DNA of 64,000 bases from Ruminococcus sp. (lineage in GTDB: Bacteria > Bacillota > Clostridia > Oscillospirales > Ruminococcaceae). The notes under the pieces were generated by a model. The model was not told the origin of the DNA, did no database searches, and saw nothing but the letters and a program-made list of their open reading frames with translations. Positions within the stretch are counted from its first letter, which is position 1; the number at the start of each line of letters is the position of its first letter. Location of the stretch: positions 1 to 64,000 of the forward strand of contig JAFWSI010000014.1 of NCBI GenBank assembly GCA_017519415.1. Reading direction: 5' to 3'. Of the stretch, positions 50,660 through 59,246 are shown one piece after another. The position numbers were made by a program, and so were the translations under genes.

Positions 50660-50989
50660 TCAGTCGTCGTTGTTTTGCAGCATTTCCACTCTTTCGAGGA
50701 CACGTCCCTGCTTGGTGGAGTCAAGCTTTCTGAAACCGTTTATGAGCTTGGTCTCCTTATCGCTCAGAGCCGAGCGTGACAGTCCCTTTTTATCATCGGA
50801 GAGCCCTGCGATATAGTCTATGGAAACGTTGTAGAGTCTTGCTATGTTTATGGCTATATGCAGCGGAATTTCACTTTCGCCGCATTCATAGCGCCTGTAC
50901 TGGGTAAGGTGCAGGAAAAGCTTTTCGGCGGCCTGCTTCTGAGTCATATCCGCGTCCTCCCGCAGGTCTCGCACTCTCCTGTAATTCAT
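50660..50989 (-). CDS. XRE-family transcriptional regulator
   Basis: A 109-residue protein with an N-terminal helix-turn-helix (residues ~3-62: VRDLREDADMTQKQAAEKLF, TQYRRYECGESEIPLHIAIN, LYNVSIDYIAGLSD). The remaining tail is helical and may dimerise. The start follows GGGAG. It leads the unit XRE-RadC-RadC with 31 bases to the next gene. Three ATGTGTT repeats lie just upstream and may be its operator. Confidence 0.85.
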   Translation of the reverse strand: MNYRRVRDLREDADMTQKQAAEKLFLHLTQYRRYECGESEIPLHIAINIARLYNVSIDYIAGLSDDKKGLSRSALSDKETKLINGFRKLDSTKQGRVLERVEMLQNNDD

Positions 50990-51006
50990 TGTATCAACTC
51001 CCTGAT

Positions 51007-51069
51007 ATGTGTTATGATTATTGTAACATATAGCACAAAAATGTGTTGATAATGATAAATATATGTGTT
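51007..51069. repeat. Three ATGTGTT repeats upstream of the XRE gene
   Basis: ATGTGTT occurs at 51007, 51041 and 51063, within 63 bases in the leader/promoter zone of the XRE gene, the middle copy as part of CACAAAAATGTG. Such spacing suits an autoregulatory operator. The rest of this 341-base gap (51070-51255) is AT-rich with no gene seen. Confidence 0.4.
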
Positions 51070-51255
51070 TTATCGCAAGATTATAGCACGTATTGGTGTT
51101 TTGTTGAGAGGCGGGAAAGGATTGTTATATGAAAATGATGTTTTCTCATCATGTGAAATACTGCTTTTTTCACCCATATACATTATTTGTGCAGTTTCAT
51201 TGTTAAAATGATACAAAAAATCATACCAAAAATCCAAAACTGCATACACTTACCC

Positions 51256-51284
51256 TTGACTTGATTTGTTCACAGTGATATAAT
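51256..51284 (+). promoter_or_regulatory. Promoter of the cellulosomal esterase gene
   Basis: TTGACT (51256-51261), 17-base spacer, TATAAT (51279-51284), with a short leader holding CGTAC-TTT-GTACG before TTGGAGGA. Confidence 0.85.
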
Positions 51285-51330
51285 TATCATAGATAATTAT
51301 GCGTACTTTGTACGGAATTGGAGGAATACT

Positions 51331-54300
51331 ATGAAAATCAGACGGTTTCTCAGCGGCCTGACCTCTTTTGCACTGTCAGTTACAGCCCTTACAGGGCTCA
51401 GTGCTTCTGAGGGTATCAGACCTGTAAAGACCTCAGCGGCACAGTCCGACTGGCGCTTCGATTTCGGCGGCTCGGGGGCAGCGGGCGGCTATACGGGAGT
51501 ATCAGCTTCCGACGGCTATAATTCGGGAAGGGGTTACGGATTCGCTCAGACATGGAATGTCTCAAATGTCAGCGCAGGCGGAAACGGAGCAGCCTACGAC
51601 GCCGTAAAATTCAACAGCGGCGACACGGGCAACACCTTCAACGTTGATCTTCCGAAGGGACTCTATCAGGTCACTGTTACCACGGGAAATGCACCGAGAA
51701 CTACCATAAAGCTCGAGGGCATGGTACAGATGATGAACCTGACGGGGCTTGCCGCCGTGGAGACAGTCAAGCTCCCGGTTACCGACGGACAGCTGAACAT
51801 ACAGGCAGTGGAGGGAATGAGCAACCGTGAGCAGTCCATTGCCGCAGTTGAGATCACAAAGCTCAATGATACGGGGGAGATGCCGCCCACAGTGTGGATT
51901 TGCGGAGATTCCACCGTTGCCAACTACTATAACTGCGCGGACACCTCTCAGCACGGCTGGGGACAGTTCCTGGCCTCGCAGCTGCCCTCGGGAAGCTATG
52001 ACGTAAGGAATATGGCTACCTCGGGACAGTACGCCAAGGGCTTTGTGGACGCGGGACAGTTCGCTCCTATCGAGACCTACGGTAAGTCGGGGGACTATTA
52101 TATAATCTCCATAGGCATAAACGACAGCAACTATTCAAATAAGGACGAGTACTATACGACCGTGACCGATATGGTAAAGAAGGCCAAGTCAAAGGGTATG
52201 GAGGTAGTTCTCGTAAAGCAGCAGGGCAGACGCGGCGACCTTACACGCAATCCCTTGCTGACATGGCGCTGGTACAGCGACAAGCTGGATCAGATCGGCT
52301 CAGAGCAGAACGTAAGGGTAGTCGATCTTTTCAAGCTGTGGCAGGATTTCGGACTTTCCGTGGGCTACGACGGAATGGCTTCATACTATGCCGTAAAGGC
52401 TGACGGCTCAGGGGACGATCTCCACCAGAGCAAGAAGGGCGCTCAGAAGATCGCCGAGCTCATGCAGAGTGAGCTCCAGATAGGCGCAAGGCAGTACATT
52501 CACCCCGAGGAAAACGTATGCTATATGTTCAGAAACGTCAACAGCGGGCTTTATATGGAGGTCGCAGGCGGAAATATCTCGGACGGAGCCAATGTTCAGC
52601 AGGGTGAGTCGGGAGGCGTGTCCCAGCCGCACAATACATGGAAGTGTGTGCAGGCTACAGGAGATTACTTCTACATAAAGCCCGTGGGATCAGACCTTTG
52701 CCTCTATGTTGACAATGGCAGCAGGGACAACGGCGCAAATATAGTCGTTGCAGCAAATAACGGCTACAGCGACCAGTTCTTCAGGTTTGCGGACAACGGT
52801 GACGGCACGGTCACCTTGCTCACAAGGGCAACAAAGGATGCTTCCGCAGTTGAGGTAGGCAGTGCGGCGACCTACAGCGGAGCCAATATACAGCAGTGGG
52901 AGGTAAACGGTCACGCCTGCCAGAAATGGAAGCTGGAGGAGTCAGATGATATTGTCATAACCGTTCCCACTACCATACAGACCGAAACCTCCACTACTAC
53001 AACCACAACTATACCTGCTCAGACGGTATCAATATACTACGGTGACGCCAACTGCGACGGCGGAGTCGATATGTCGGACGCGGTAATGATAATGCAGGCT
53101 ATCTCAAATCCCGACAAGTACGGCCTCGGAGGCAGGGACAGCCATGCAATTTCCGAGCAGGGTTACGCAAATGCAGACGTTACGGGCAATAACGACGGTA
53201 TGACCGTCAAGGACGCTCAGTTCATACAGACCTATCTTCTCGGCGTAAACGAGCTGCCGCCTCCTCTTATGGTAACTGTCACTTCTTCCACCGCAGCTGA
53301 GACCACCACAGTCACCACCACAACGTCGGCTCCCGTGAAGTACTTCGCAGCTGACCAGACCTGGAACGACGGTATAACCGAGACCACCCATACAGGCTAC
53401 CTGGGTCCCAACGGCTATGTGAACCTCGGCAACAATACCGACAGCAATATCACCTTTACGGTGGACGTTCCGCAGGACGGCAACTATATGACTCATATAC
53501 GCTTTGCCAACGGTACGACTCAGGACCGGAAGATGAAGATCTTCATAAACAACAACTATGATACCTGCTGGATGCAGTCCTTCCCGGGCTCTGATTCACA
53601 GTCCTGGGATGAATGGAAGGTTTACGGCATAGTTCTTCCCCTCAGGGCGGGCAGGAACAGCATAGTGTTCCAGTCGGCTGTTTCCGAAGGCGGTCCGAAT
53701 CTTGACTATATCGAGCTCATACTTACCGACGAACCCTACGCTGAGATATATGATCCCTCACAGGAGCAGCAGACAGTTAGCGGACAGCATATGCTCTATA
53801 TTGCAGGAGATTCAACGGTACAGAGCTACGGTTCGAGATATGCTCCTCAGCAGGGCTGGGGCTACTATCTCCATGATTATTTCAGCAGCGACCTGACGGT
53901 TTCCAATCATTCCATAGCGGGAAGAAGCTCCAGAAAGTTCTACAACGAGGGAAGATGGCAGACTATTGCCGACAATCTGAAGTCAGGGGACTTCGTAATG
54001 ATACAGTTTGCCATAAACGACGCGGACTGGACGAGCGAGGACAGATATGCACCTACCTGCGGCAATGTGGACAATCCTTCATCAGGCTCATATGAGTGGT
54101 ATATGACGGAATTCATAAAATCCGCAAAGGAAAAGGGCGCAACACCCATACTCGTTACCACTACCTTAGGTATGAAGGCATACTCTGAGGGCAGATTCGT
54201 GAACAGCTATACGGACTTCAACACTGCCTGCTACAACCTTGCAAGGAAGTACAGCATACCCTGCATAGACCTTAACACCCTTATGGTGAACCATTACAAT

Positions 54301-54465
54301 TCCATAGGCTACGACACGGCCAAGAGCTATCACCTTATGGGAGCCGTTTCGGGCTCGACCGACGGTACTCACTTCTGTGAAAAGGGTGCGAATATCGTTG
54401 CGGGACTTGTTGCGGGAGAGGTAAGGAAGCAGAACATAAGCGGACTTGCAGACTATCTTAAGTGA
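51331..54465 (+). CDS. Cellulosomal double rhamnogalacturonan acetylesterase (CE12-CBM13-dockerin-CBM35-CE12)
   Basis: A 1044-residue secreted enzyme. A signal peptide (~1-37) is followed by a beta-sandwich region (~40-170, FDFGGSGAAGGYTGVSASDG). The first SGNH/CE12 esterase (~185-385) has S194 in CGDSTVANYY, IGINDS, and a DDLH block. A ricin-type CBM13 spans ~390-540. A Thr-rich linker leads to a dockerin (~568-640) with two calcium loops, DANCDGGVDMSDA and DVTGNNDGMTVKDA. A second Thr linker, a CBM35-like module (~669-805) and a second CE12 (S828 in AGDSTVQSYG, FAINDADW, DGTHF) complete it. It should remove acetyl groups from pectin rhamnogalacturonan while bound to a cellulosome scaffold. 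The dockerin is internal, whereas most are terminal. The same module order is known from Ruminococcus flavefaciens. Confidence 0.92.
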   Translation: MKIRRFLSGLTSFALSVTALTGLSASEGIRPVKTSAAQSDWRFDFGGSGAAGGYTGVSASDGYNSGRGYGFAQTWNVSNVSAGGNGAAYDAVKFNSGDTGNTFNVDLPKGLYQVTVTTGNAPRTTIKLEGMVQMMNLTGLAAVETVKLPVTDGQLNIQAVEGMSNREQSIAAVEITKLNDTGEMPPTVWICGDSTVANYYNCADTSQHGWGQFLASQLPSGSYDVRNMATSGQYAKGFVDAGQFAPIETYGKSGDYYIISIGINDSNYSNKDEYYTTVTDMVKKAKSKGMEVVLVKQQGRRGDLTRNPLLTWRWYSDKLDQIGSEQNVRVVDLFKLWQDFGLSVGYDGMASYYAVKADGSGDDLHQSKKGAQKIAELMQSELQIGARQYIHPEENVCYMFRNVNSGLYMEVAGGNISDGANVQQGESGGVSQPHNTWKCVQATGDYFYIKPVGSDLCLYVDNGSRDNGANIVVAANNGYSDQFFRFADNGDGTVTLLTRATKDASAVEVGSAATYSGANIQQWEVNGHACQKWKLEESDDIVITVPTTIQTETSTTTTTTIPAQTVSIYYGDANCDGGVDMSDAVMIMQAISNPDKYGLGGRDSHAISEQGYANADVTGNNDGMTVKDAQFIQTYLLGVNELPPPLMVTVTSSTAAETTTVTTTTSAPVKYFAADQTWNDGITETTHTGYLGPNGYVNLGNNTDSNITFTVDVPQDGNYMTHIRFANGTTQDRKMKIFINNNYDTCWMQSFPGSDSQSWDEWKVYGIVLPLRAGRNSIVFQSAVSEGGPNLDYIELILTDEPYAEIYDPSQEQQTVSGQHMLYIAGDSTVQSYGSRYAPQQGWGYYLHDYFSSDLTVSNHSIAGRSSRKFYNEGRWQTIADNLKSGDFVMIQFAINDADWTSEDRYAPTCGNVDNPSSGSYEWYMTEFIKSAKEKGATPILVTTTLGMKAYSEGRFVNSYTDFNTACYNLARKYSIPCIDLNTLMVNHYNSIGYDTAKSYHLMGAVSGSTDGTHFCEKGANIVAGLVAGEVRKQNISGLADYLK

Positions 54466-54538
54466 ATAGCGAGCAGAAAGCAGTACAGAGGCGATGAATA
54501 AATCGTCCCCTGTGATACGGTCTTAATATAATAAAAAC

Positions 54539-54565
54539 AAGCCCGGAAGCAATACTTCCGGGCTT
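54539..54565. terminator. Bidirectional terminator, esterase / cyclophilin
   Basis: Perfect 11-bp hairpin AAGCCCGGAAG-CAATA-CTTCCGGGCTT, with A's before and T's after, between convergent genes. Confidence 0.88.
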
Positions 54566-54576
54566 TCTGCTGCTTA

Positions 54577-55047
54577 TCACTCAATAGTTACTCTCTTCAT
54601 TACCTGAGGAGTTGTGGGTCTGTCGTTGTAGTCGGTGGGACACTCTGCAATCTCGTCAACTGCGTCCATGCCCTCCACTACCTTGCCGAATGCGGCATAG
54701 TTGCCGTCAAGGTGGGGAGCGTCCTCATGCATGATGAAGAACTGTGATCCTGCCGAATCCGGCATCATGGAACGAGCCATGGAGAGAACTCCTCTTGTAT
54801 GCCTGAGATCGTTCTTTACGCCGTTTGCAGCAAACTCGCCCTTGATCTGCCAGCCGGGACCGCCTGTGCCGGTGCCGTTGGGGCAGCCGCCCTGTATCAT
54901 GAAGCCGGGTATTACTCTGTGAAAGGTGAGACCGTCGTAGAAGCCCTGCTTTACAAGCTTTTCAAAATTCGCGCATGAGATTGGAGCGATTTCGGGATAA
55001 AGCTCTATCTTGATCTTCTTTCCGTTTTCCATTTCGATGATTACCAT
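54577..55047 (-). CDS. Peptidyl-prolyl cis-trans isomerase, cyclophilin type
   Basis: A 156-residue cytoplasmic cyclophilin. The motifs are FHRVIPGFMIQGGCPNGTG, GVLSMARSMMPDSAGSQFFI and LDGNYAAFGKVVEGMDAV. The catalytic arginine is in FHRV. There is no signal peptide, so it acts on cytoplasmic proteins. The start follows CGGAGGAT, 15 bases after the anchored Pro/Thr-rich gene, with which it is probably co-transcribed. Confidence 0.95.
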   Translation of the reverse strand: MVIIEMENGKKIKIELYPEIAPISCANFEKLVKQGFYDGLTFHRVIPGFMIQGGCPNGTGTGGPGWQIKGEFAANGVKNDLRHTRGVLSMARSMMPDSAGSQFFIMHEDAPHLDGNYAAFGKVVEGMDAVDEIAECPTDYNDRPTTPQVMKRVTIE

Positions 55048-55062
55048 AATTTATCCTCCGTG

Positions 55063-55485
55063 TTAATTTATATGTATTATTATATCGTCCTCGTCGGGGA
55101 TCGATATGGGAGCTGTAGTGATCTCCTCAGTAGGCATGGTGGGACTGGCAGCATTATATGCGTCCAGTATTGAAAGGGTAGTAGTCGGCATATTTGCTTC
55201 CTCGGGAGTTGTGACGGGTATCCTCTCAACGACCTCTCCGAATATATCCGTAACGGTAACGTATTCGCGCTCGTCGGAGGTCTCCTCCGCGGACGTCTCT
55301 TCGGTGGGAGCTGTATTCATATTTGGCGGCGGCGTGGGCGAAGTCGGTACATAGGGTGAGGTAGTAGCGCGAAGGCTCTTCCTTTTATTCTGTATAGCGT
55401 CGTCAACGCATGATTTTCCGCCTATTATTATAAGGGCGGCAGCGATTATCGCAACCATTATCCCCGCGATTCTTCTGTATTCCAA
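55063..55485 (-). CDS. Membrane-anchored Pro/Thr/Glu-rich protein
   Basis: A 140-residue protein with one N-terminal membrane helix (IAGIMVAIIAAALIIIGG) and a cysteine after it, then a low-complexity outer part with TSPTPPPNMNTAPTEET and PTTTLSILD, ending in an acidic DEDDIIIHIN. No family was recognised. The start is probably TTG 55485 behind GGAGGAT; ATG 55497 would place that sequence inside the gene. It may be a stalk or spacer in the cell wall, which is inference. Confidence 0.65.
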   Translation of the reverse strand: MEYRRIAGIMVAIIAAALIIIGGKSCVDDAIQNKRKSLRATTSPYVPTSPTPPPNMNTAPTEETSAEETSDEREYVTVTDIFGEVVERIPVTTPEEANMPTTTLSILDAYNAASPTMPTEEITTAPISIPDEDDIIIHIN

Positions 55486-55527
55486 AATATCCTCCATCCT
55501 TCAGCCTGAGCTGAAACAGTTTATATT

Positions 55528-55556
55528 ATTATATCCTATCATGCTGAAAAAGTCAA
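55528..55556 (-). promoter_or_regulatory. Consensus promoter for the Pro/Thr-rich gene
   Basis: Minus strand: TTGACT (55551-55556), 17-base spacer, TATAAT (55528-55533). Confidence 0.8.
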
Positions 55557-55566
55557 TAGCGAAAGG

Positions 55567-55594
55567 AAAAGGCAGCCCATACGGACTGCCTTTT
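55567..55594. terminator. Hairpin terminator, A- and T-flanked
   Basis: AAAAGGCAG (55567-55575) pairs with CTGCCTTTT (55586-55594), extended by CC/GG across one C-A mismatch. It lies downstream of the spermidine-synthase-like gene on the minus strand and before the next promoter. Confidence 0.7.
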
Positions 55595-55652
55595 GCTGAA
55601 CTTCATTATTCTCCAAGTTCGGGAGTCTGATTGCTTGCGGTAATAACGTCAA

Positions 55653-55682
55653 ACAGGCGGACAAATTGTGACGTCCGCCTGT
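55653..55682. other. 10-bp hairpin after the spermidine-synthase-like gene
   Basis: ACAGGCGGAC (55653-55662) pairs with GTCCGCCTGT (55673-55682). On the minus strand it follows the stop by 14 bases with only TTTG after, so it may be a processing or weak termination hairpin. Confidence 0.55.
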
Positions 55683-55696
55683 AAAGTATCTTCTTT

Positions 55697-57319
55697 TTAT
55701 TCAAGAAGTCCGCGTATGCCCTTTTCCGCAAAGGCCTCCTTGTAGTATACAAGCTCCTCCTGTATTATATCGTCAATGACCTTCATGCCGAGGAGCTCCA
55801 CGGGAGCCTTGTCGTCGGTGAGTATCCTTCCGCCGGGGATATAGGTGACAAGCCCCTCCCGTACCGTGTACATCAACGCCTTCAGAGGCTCGTTTTCCAG
55901 CTTTTCCGTGTTGTCTTCAAGGAGAGTGAGCATATGTGGGGTATCCGAGGCGAAAAGCTCCCTGTTGGTGGAGTCACTGACGTCCACGGTGCAGACCTGA
56001 CCGAATACCGAGGATATGGTATCTGCAAGGCAGCTGTTTATACCGTCGGAGCTGTCCGACCTCATGTTCATATTAACCACCATTACACCGTTGACGTTAA
56101 GGTGCTGCTTTACGAGGGTGAAGAACTCAACGGAGGACATCTGAAAGGGTATGGTTATATCCTGATAGGCGTCCACCATGATAACGTCGTACTTTTTGTC
56201 GCAGGCGGAGAGAAATGCCCTGCCGTCGTAGGTAGTGACCTTAACTTCATCCGGAAGCTCAAAGTACCTGTGGGCAAGTTCCGTTATCTTCCCGTCTATC
56301 TCCACTCCCTCGGCGGTGACGCCGCTGAAATAGTTCATGCACTGCTTTGCATATGTCCCCGTACCCATGCCGAGTACAAGTATATCCGCAGTATCGGGCT
56401 TTTCGGTCATAAGGGGAGCTGCCATTGCGTAGTCGTAATACATACCCGAGAGCTCTCCCGACTTTACGTATACAGACTGTACTCCGAATAGGACGTTTGT
56501 GGAGAGATAGGTGTTGTTCTCGTCGTCGCTGACCTGTAAATAGTTGTACACCGACTCGCCCTCGTAGGTGAGGCCTTTTTCCCAGAAGGCAAAGCCCAGG
56601 GAGGGCGAAGCGAAGCAGCATATCAGAAACAGGACTGCCGCAGTTGCAGACTTTACCGCGCCCCGCCGCGAGCTTATGAAGTATATGAGACCGATAAGGA
56701 GCATTATACCTGCGAATATGAGGAAGGTAACGGCAGTTCCAACGGCAGGTATTGATATGAATGTGGGGACGAAGGTGCCGATTATGGAGCCGACAGTGTT
56801 GAAGGCTCCGAGAGTGCCCACTGTTCTGCCGCTGTCGTCAAGGGAGTCCACGGTGTACTTCACCAGCGAGGGAGTTACCGTTCCCAGCAGAAAAAGGGGA
56901 TAGACGAATACCACCATGCAGGTCAGGAAGGCCGCCCATATGAGGAAGTTGGTGTTAACCGTCACCACAAGAAGTCCCGCAATGCCAGCTATGACGAACT
57001 TTCCGAGAAAGGGCACCGCCGCTATCCAGACTGCGGCTATTAGTATCCTGCCGTAGAGCCTGTCGGGATCGGGGTTTTTGTCGGCGCTCCTGCCGCCGTA
57101 GATATTTCCGAGGGCCATGGCTATCATTATGGTGCCTATGATTATGGTCCAGACTATCTGCGAGGAGCTGAAATAGGGAGCAAGAAGCCTGCTTGCTCCC
57201 AGCTCCACGGCCATTACGGACATACCCGCAAAAAACTCCGTCATGTAGAGGTACCATTTGTTTTTCAGTATCTTTGGAAGGGGCTTTCTTTCAGCCGCCT
57301 TTGTCATGTTCTTTTTCAT
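55697..57319 (-). CDS. Fused MFS-type membrane / spermidine synthase-like protein
   Basis: A 540-residue protein. The N-terminal ~240 residues hold about seven to eight membrane helices beginning MTEFFAGMSVMAVELGASRLL, the hallmark of fused MFS/spermidine-synthase proteins. The C-terminal half is an aminopropyltransferase-like Rossmann domain: DILVLGMGTGTYAKQCMNYF, GVEIDGKITELAHRYF, YDGRAFL and YDVIMVDAYQD. Soluble SpeE uses decarboxylated SAM; the substrates of fused forms are mostly unproven. The start follows CTGGAG. It neighbours another membrane protein on the same strand. Confidence 0.85.
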   Translation of the reverse strand: MKKNMTKAAERKPLPKILKNKWYLYMTEFFAGMSVMAVELGASRLLAPYFSSSQIVWTIIIGTIMIAMALGNIYGGRSADKNPDPDRLYGRILIAAVWIAAVPFLGKFVIAGIAGLLVVTVNTNFLIWAAFLTCMVVFVYPLFLLGTVTPSLVKYTVDSLDDSGRTVGTLGAFNTVGSIIGTFVPTFISIPAVGTAVTFLIFAGIMLLIGLIYFISSRRGAVKSATAAVLFLICCFASPSLGFAFWEKGLTYEGESVYNYLQVSDDENNTYLSTNVLFGVQSVYVKSGELSGMYYDYAMAAPLMTEKPDTADILVLGMGTGTYAKQCMNYFSGVTAEGVEIDGKITELAHRYFELPDEVKVTTYDGRAFLSACDKKYDVIMVDAYQDITIPFQMSSVEFFTLVKQHLNVNGVMVVNMNMRSDSSDGINSCLADTISSVFGQVCTVDVSDSTNRELFASDTPHMLTLLEDNTEKLENEPLKALMYTVREGLVTYIPGGRILTDDKAPVELLGMKVIDDIIQEELVYYKEAFAEKGIRGLLE

Positions 57320-57345
57320 ATTTTCTCCAGTCTGTGTATATACTG

Positions 57346-58392
57346 TCAGGCGGGAGGCATAAGGTACAAAAGCAGGAATGCCAGTATAAAGAAGCCTGAC
57401 GCAGAGAAAAGCAGTGCCGACACGGGAGCTTTTCCGGTGAATATGTTATGGGGAGTCCCCGGTGATATGCCTATGCTCCGTATTTCGCCAGGTTCTGGGC
57501 ACTTGTAGGCGGTAATATCCCTGTGGATATAGGTAACGCCGTCATACTCGTACTTCCATATGGCGCGGTATCTCGGATCAGAGTTTCTGCGTCCGAAAGT
57601 GCTTTGCAGGTCTATACATTCCGCATCGACCTGCTCTGAGCAGAAAGCATTGCATATAAGGCGGTACTCCAGCGGATAAAGAAGAAGTATGAGCCCTGCA
57701 ATGACTATGAATACGGCAGCCGTTATGACGCTTTCCGGGAACATCAGGATATTTCCCGTGCCTAAGCCCAGAAACAGAGCGCTTAACGATATGGCCGCCC
57801 ACATGAAGGTACCGTTGAAACTCCTTGCCAGAACTCTTGAGGCTGCGATTAAAGCAGAGCCCGCAGCGGCGAGTATGAGGGCGATGACGTCAGGTAAGCT
57901 GTCATTGGCATTTCCGTAGCAGTACAGGGCTGCCGTCAGTATGGCTATGCCTGTTACCATAGTTATTATAACGGAGGCGGAGGGGATCCTCCACGGAAAG
58001 TTCATATCGGCTCCCTCCGCCGAATACATCGATGACATCGCGCCGCGTTTGTCGAAAAGCTTGTCGTTCCGTGCTTTTTCTCTCAGGCAGTATATCGCAG
58101 GGATCACGCCTGCCATGACGAGCCCCGTCAGCATTGTGGCGGTTTGTGTGCTTCCATTGAAGAAGAAGGCTGCACAGATAAGTATGATGCCCAGTATCAT
58201 GGATATGACGGGAGCCTTCGGTATATCCGGCTGAGGCGGCGGGCAATGGCGTTTGTTTTCGAGCTGCCACAGCATCATGTTGTACCGTACCTTATCGGTT
58301 TCGGATATATCCAGTTCCTGTACCACCTTCCGGGCCTCGTCGAACCTGCCCTCTTTGGCAATGCTCATTATTCTTTCAAAATCTTCCATCAT
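57346..58392 (-). CDS. Multi-pass membrane protein of unknown function
   Basis: A 348-residue protein. The first ~55 residues are soluble and helical (IMSIAKEGRFDEARKVVQEL, resembling a tetratricopeptide-type helix pair). Then come about six membrane helices and a soluble loop (YRAIWKYEYDGVTYIHRDIT, PGEIRSIGISPGTPHNIF) that resembles DUF3592-type domains, ending in a last helix. No function can be assigned. It has its own promoter and lies 26 bases upstream of the spermidine-synthase-like gene, so they may be co-transcribed. Start ATG 58392 or 58389; the ribosome binding site is weak. Confidence 0.7.
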   Translation of the reverse strand: MMEDFERIMSIAKEGRFDEARKVVQELDISETDKVRYNMMLWQLENKRHCPPPQPDIPKAPVISMILGIILICAAFFFNGSTQTATMLTGLVMAGVIPAIYCLREKARNDKLFDKRGAMSSMYSAEGADMNFPWRIPSASVIITMVTGIAILTAALYCYGNANDSLPDVIALILAAAGSALIAASRVLARSFNGTFMWAAISLSALFLGLGTGNILMFPESVITAAVFIVIAGLILLLYPLEYRLICNAFCSEQVDAECIDLQSTFGRRNSDPRYRAIWKYEYDGVTYIHRDITAYKCPEPGEIRSIGISPGTPHNIFTGKAPVSALLFSASGFFILAFLLLYLMPPA

Positions 58393-58467
58393 TTCGTTTT
58401 ACCCCTGTATGTATATTCTGATCCTTGTACGGTGCGGACCTTTTCCGCAGAGTGTATCATAAAAAGA

Positions 58468-58496
58468 ATTATACCACAAGGCAGGCGTTTTGTAAA
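58468..58496 (-). promoter_or_regulatory. Promoter of the membrane-protein operon
   Basis: Minus strand: TTTACA (58491-58496), 17-base spacer, TATAAT (58468-58473). Confidence 0.75.
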
Positions 58497-58550
58497 GGGG
58501 AGGGCATAACGGGGAGAGCTGCCGCATAAGCTTTACAGGGAGGAGATATT

Positions 58551-59243
58551 ATGGACAGAAGGATACCCGATACCGAAAGATACAGACAGGAGCTCATGAA
58601 GCTCTACGGCAGGAGGACGGAGCCCGCTGAGACAGCTCCCGTACCTCCTGCGGATACCATTGATGAGAATTCCCCGGACGATACGGTCTATGCTCCGCAC
58701 ATAGATGAGGAACAGAAGGAGGAAGAGGACTACAACAGTCGTTACCCCGAGCCCGATCTCTCCGGTCTCGATACGGATAACGGTACAATAACCACGGAGG
58801 ACGACGTTCCGCCGCAGTACTCCTTGGAGGAGCTTCTTGGCAGCTCAAGGGGCTATATACTTGTGAACACTCGGACAGGGGACGATTCCTCGGCAGTTGC
58901 TGGAGCTTCCGTGGTGATAACGGCGGTAGCTGACGGGAAAAGGCTGGTGCTCGCTTCCGGTATGACTGACGAGAGCGGAGTCTCTCCGCGGTTTGAGCTC
59001 CCGGTGCCGGATATTGAATACTCACAGGCGCCGGGTCCCGATGAACGCCCCTACAACCTCTTTGACGTGAGCGTTTCCGCAGAGGGCTTCTTCAGGGCAA
59101 GGAGCGTGGATGTACCCGTGTTTCCGGGTATAACCTCCGTGCAGAACTTCAGCCTTATACCCGTGCCCCTTATGATGAACAGCTCCGACGAGACTGTTAC
59201 CTACTACAATGCAGAGCCGTATTTCGGCGGCGGAAAGGAGTGA
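58551..59243 (+). CDS. Protein with C-terminal carboxypeptidase-regulatory/transthyretin-like domain
   Basis: A 230-residue soluble protein. Residues 1-~95 are acidic and low in structure. Residues ~98-205 look like a transthyretin-type beta sandwich (GYILVNTRTGDDSSAVAGAS, VVITAVADGKRLVLASGMTD, FDVSVSAEGFFRARSVDVPV), as in carboxypeptidase regulatory-like or Cna-B domains. There is no signal peptide. ATG 58551 follows GGGAGGAG. It is the first of three genes ending at a terminator, and the next two have peptidoglycan-binding repeats. Such domains usually work outside the cell, so the lack of an export signal is notable. Confidence 0.7.
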   Translation: MDRRIPDTERYRQELMKLYGRRTEPAETAPVPPADTIDENSPDDTVYAPHIDEEQKEEEDYNSRYPEPDLSGLDTDNGTITTEDDVPPQYSLEELLGSSRGYILVNTRTGDDSSAVAGASVVITAVADGKRLVLASGMTDESGVSPRFELPVPDIEYSQAPGPDERPYNLFDVSVSAEGFFRARSVDVPVFPGITSVQNFSLIPVPLMMNSSDETVTYYNAEPYFGGGKE

Positions 59244-59246
59244 TAT

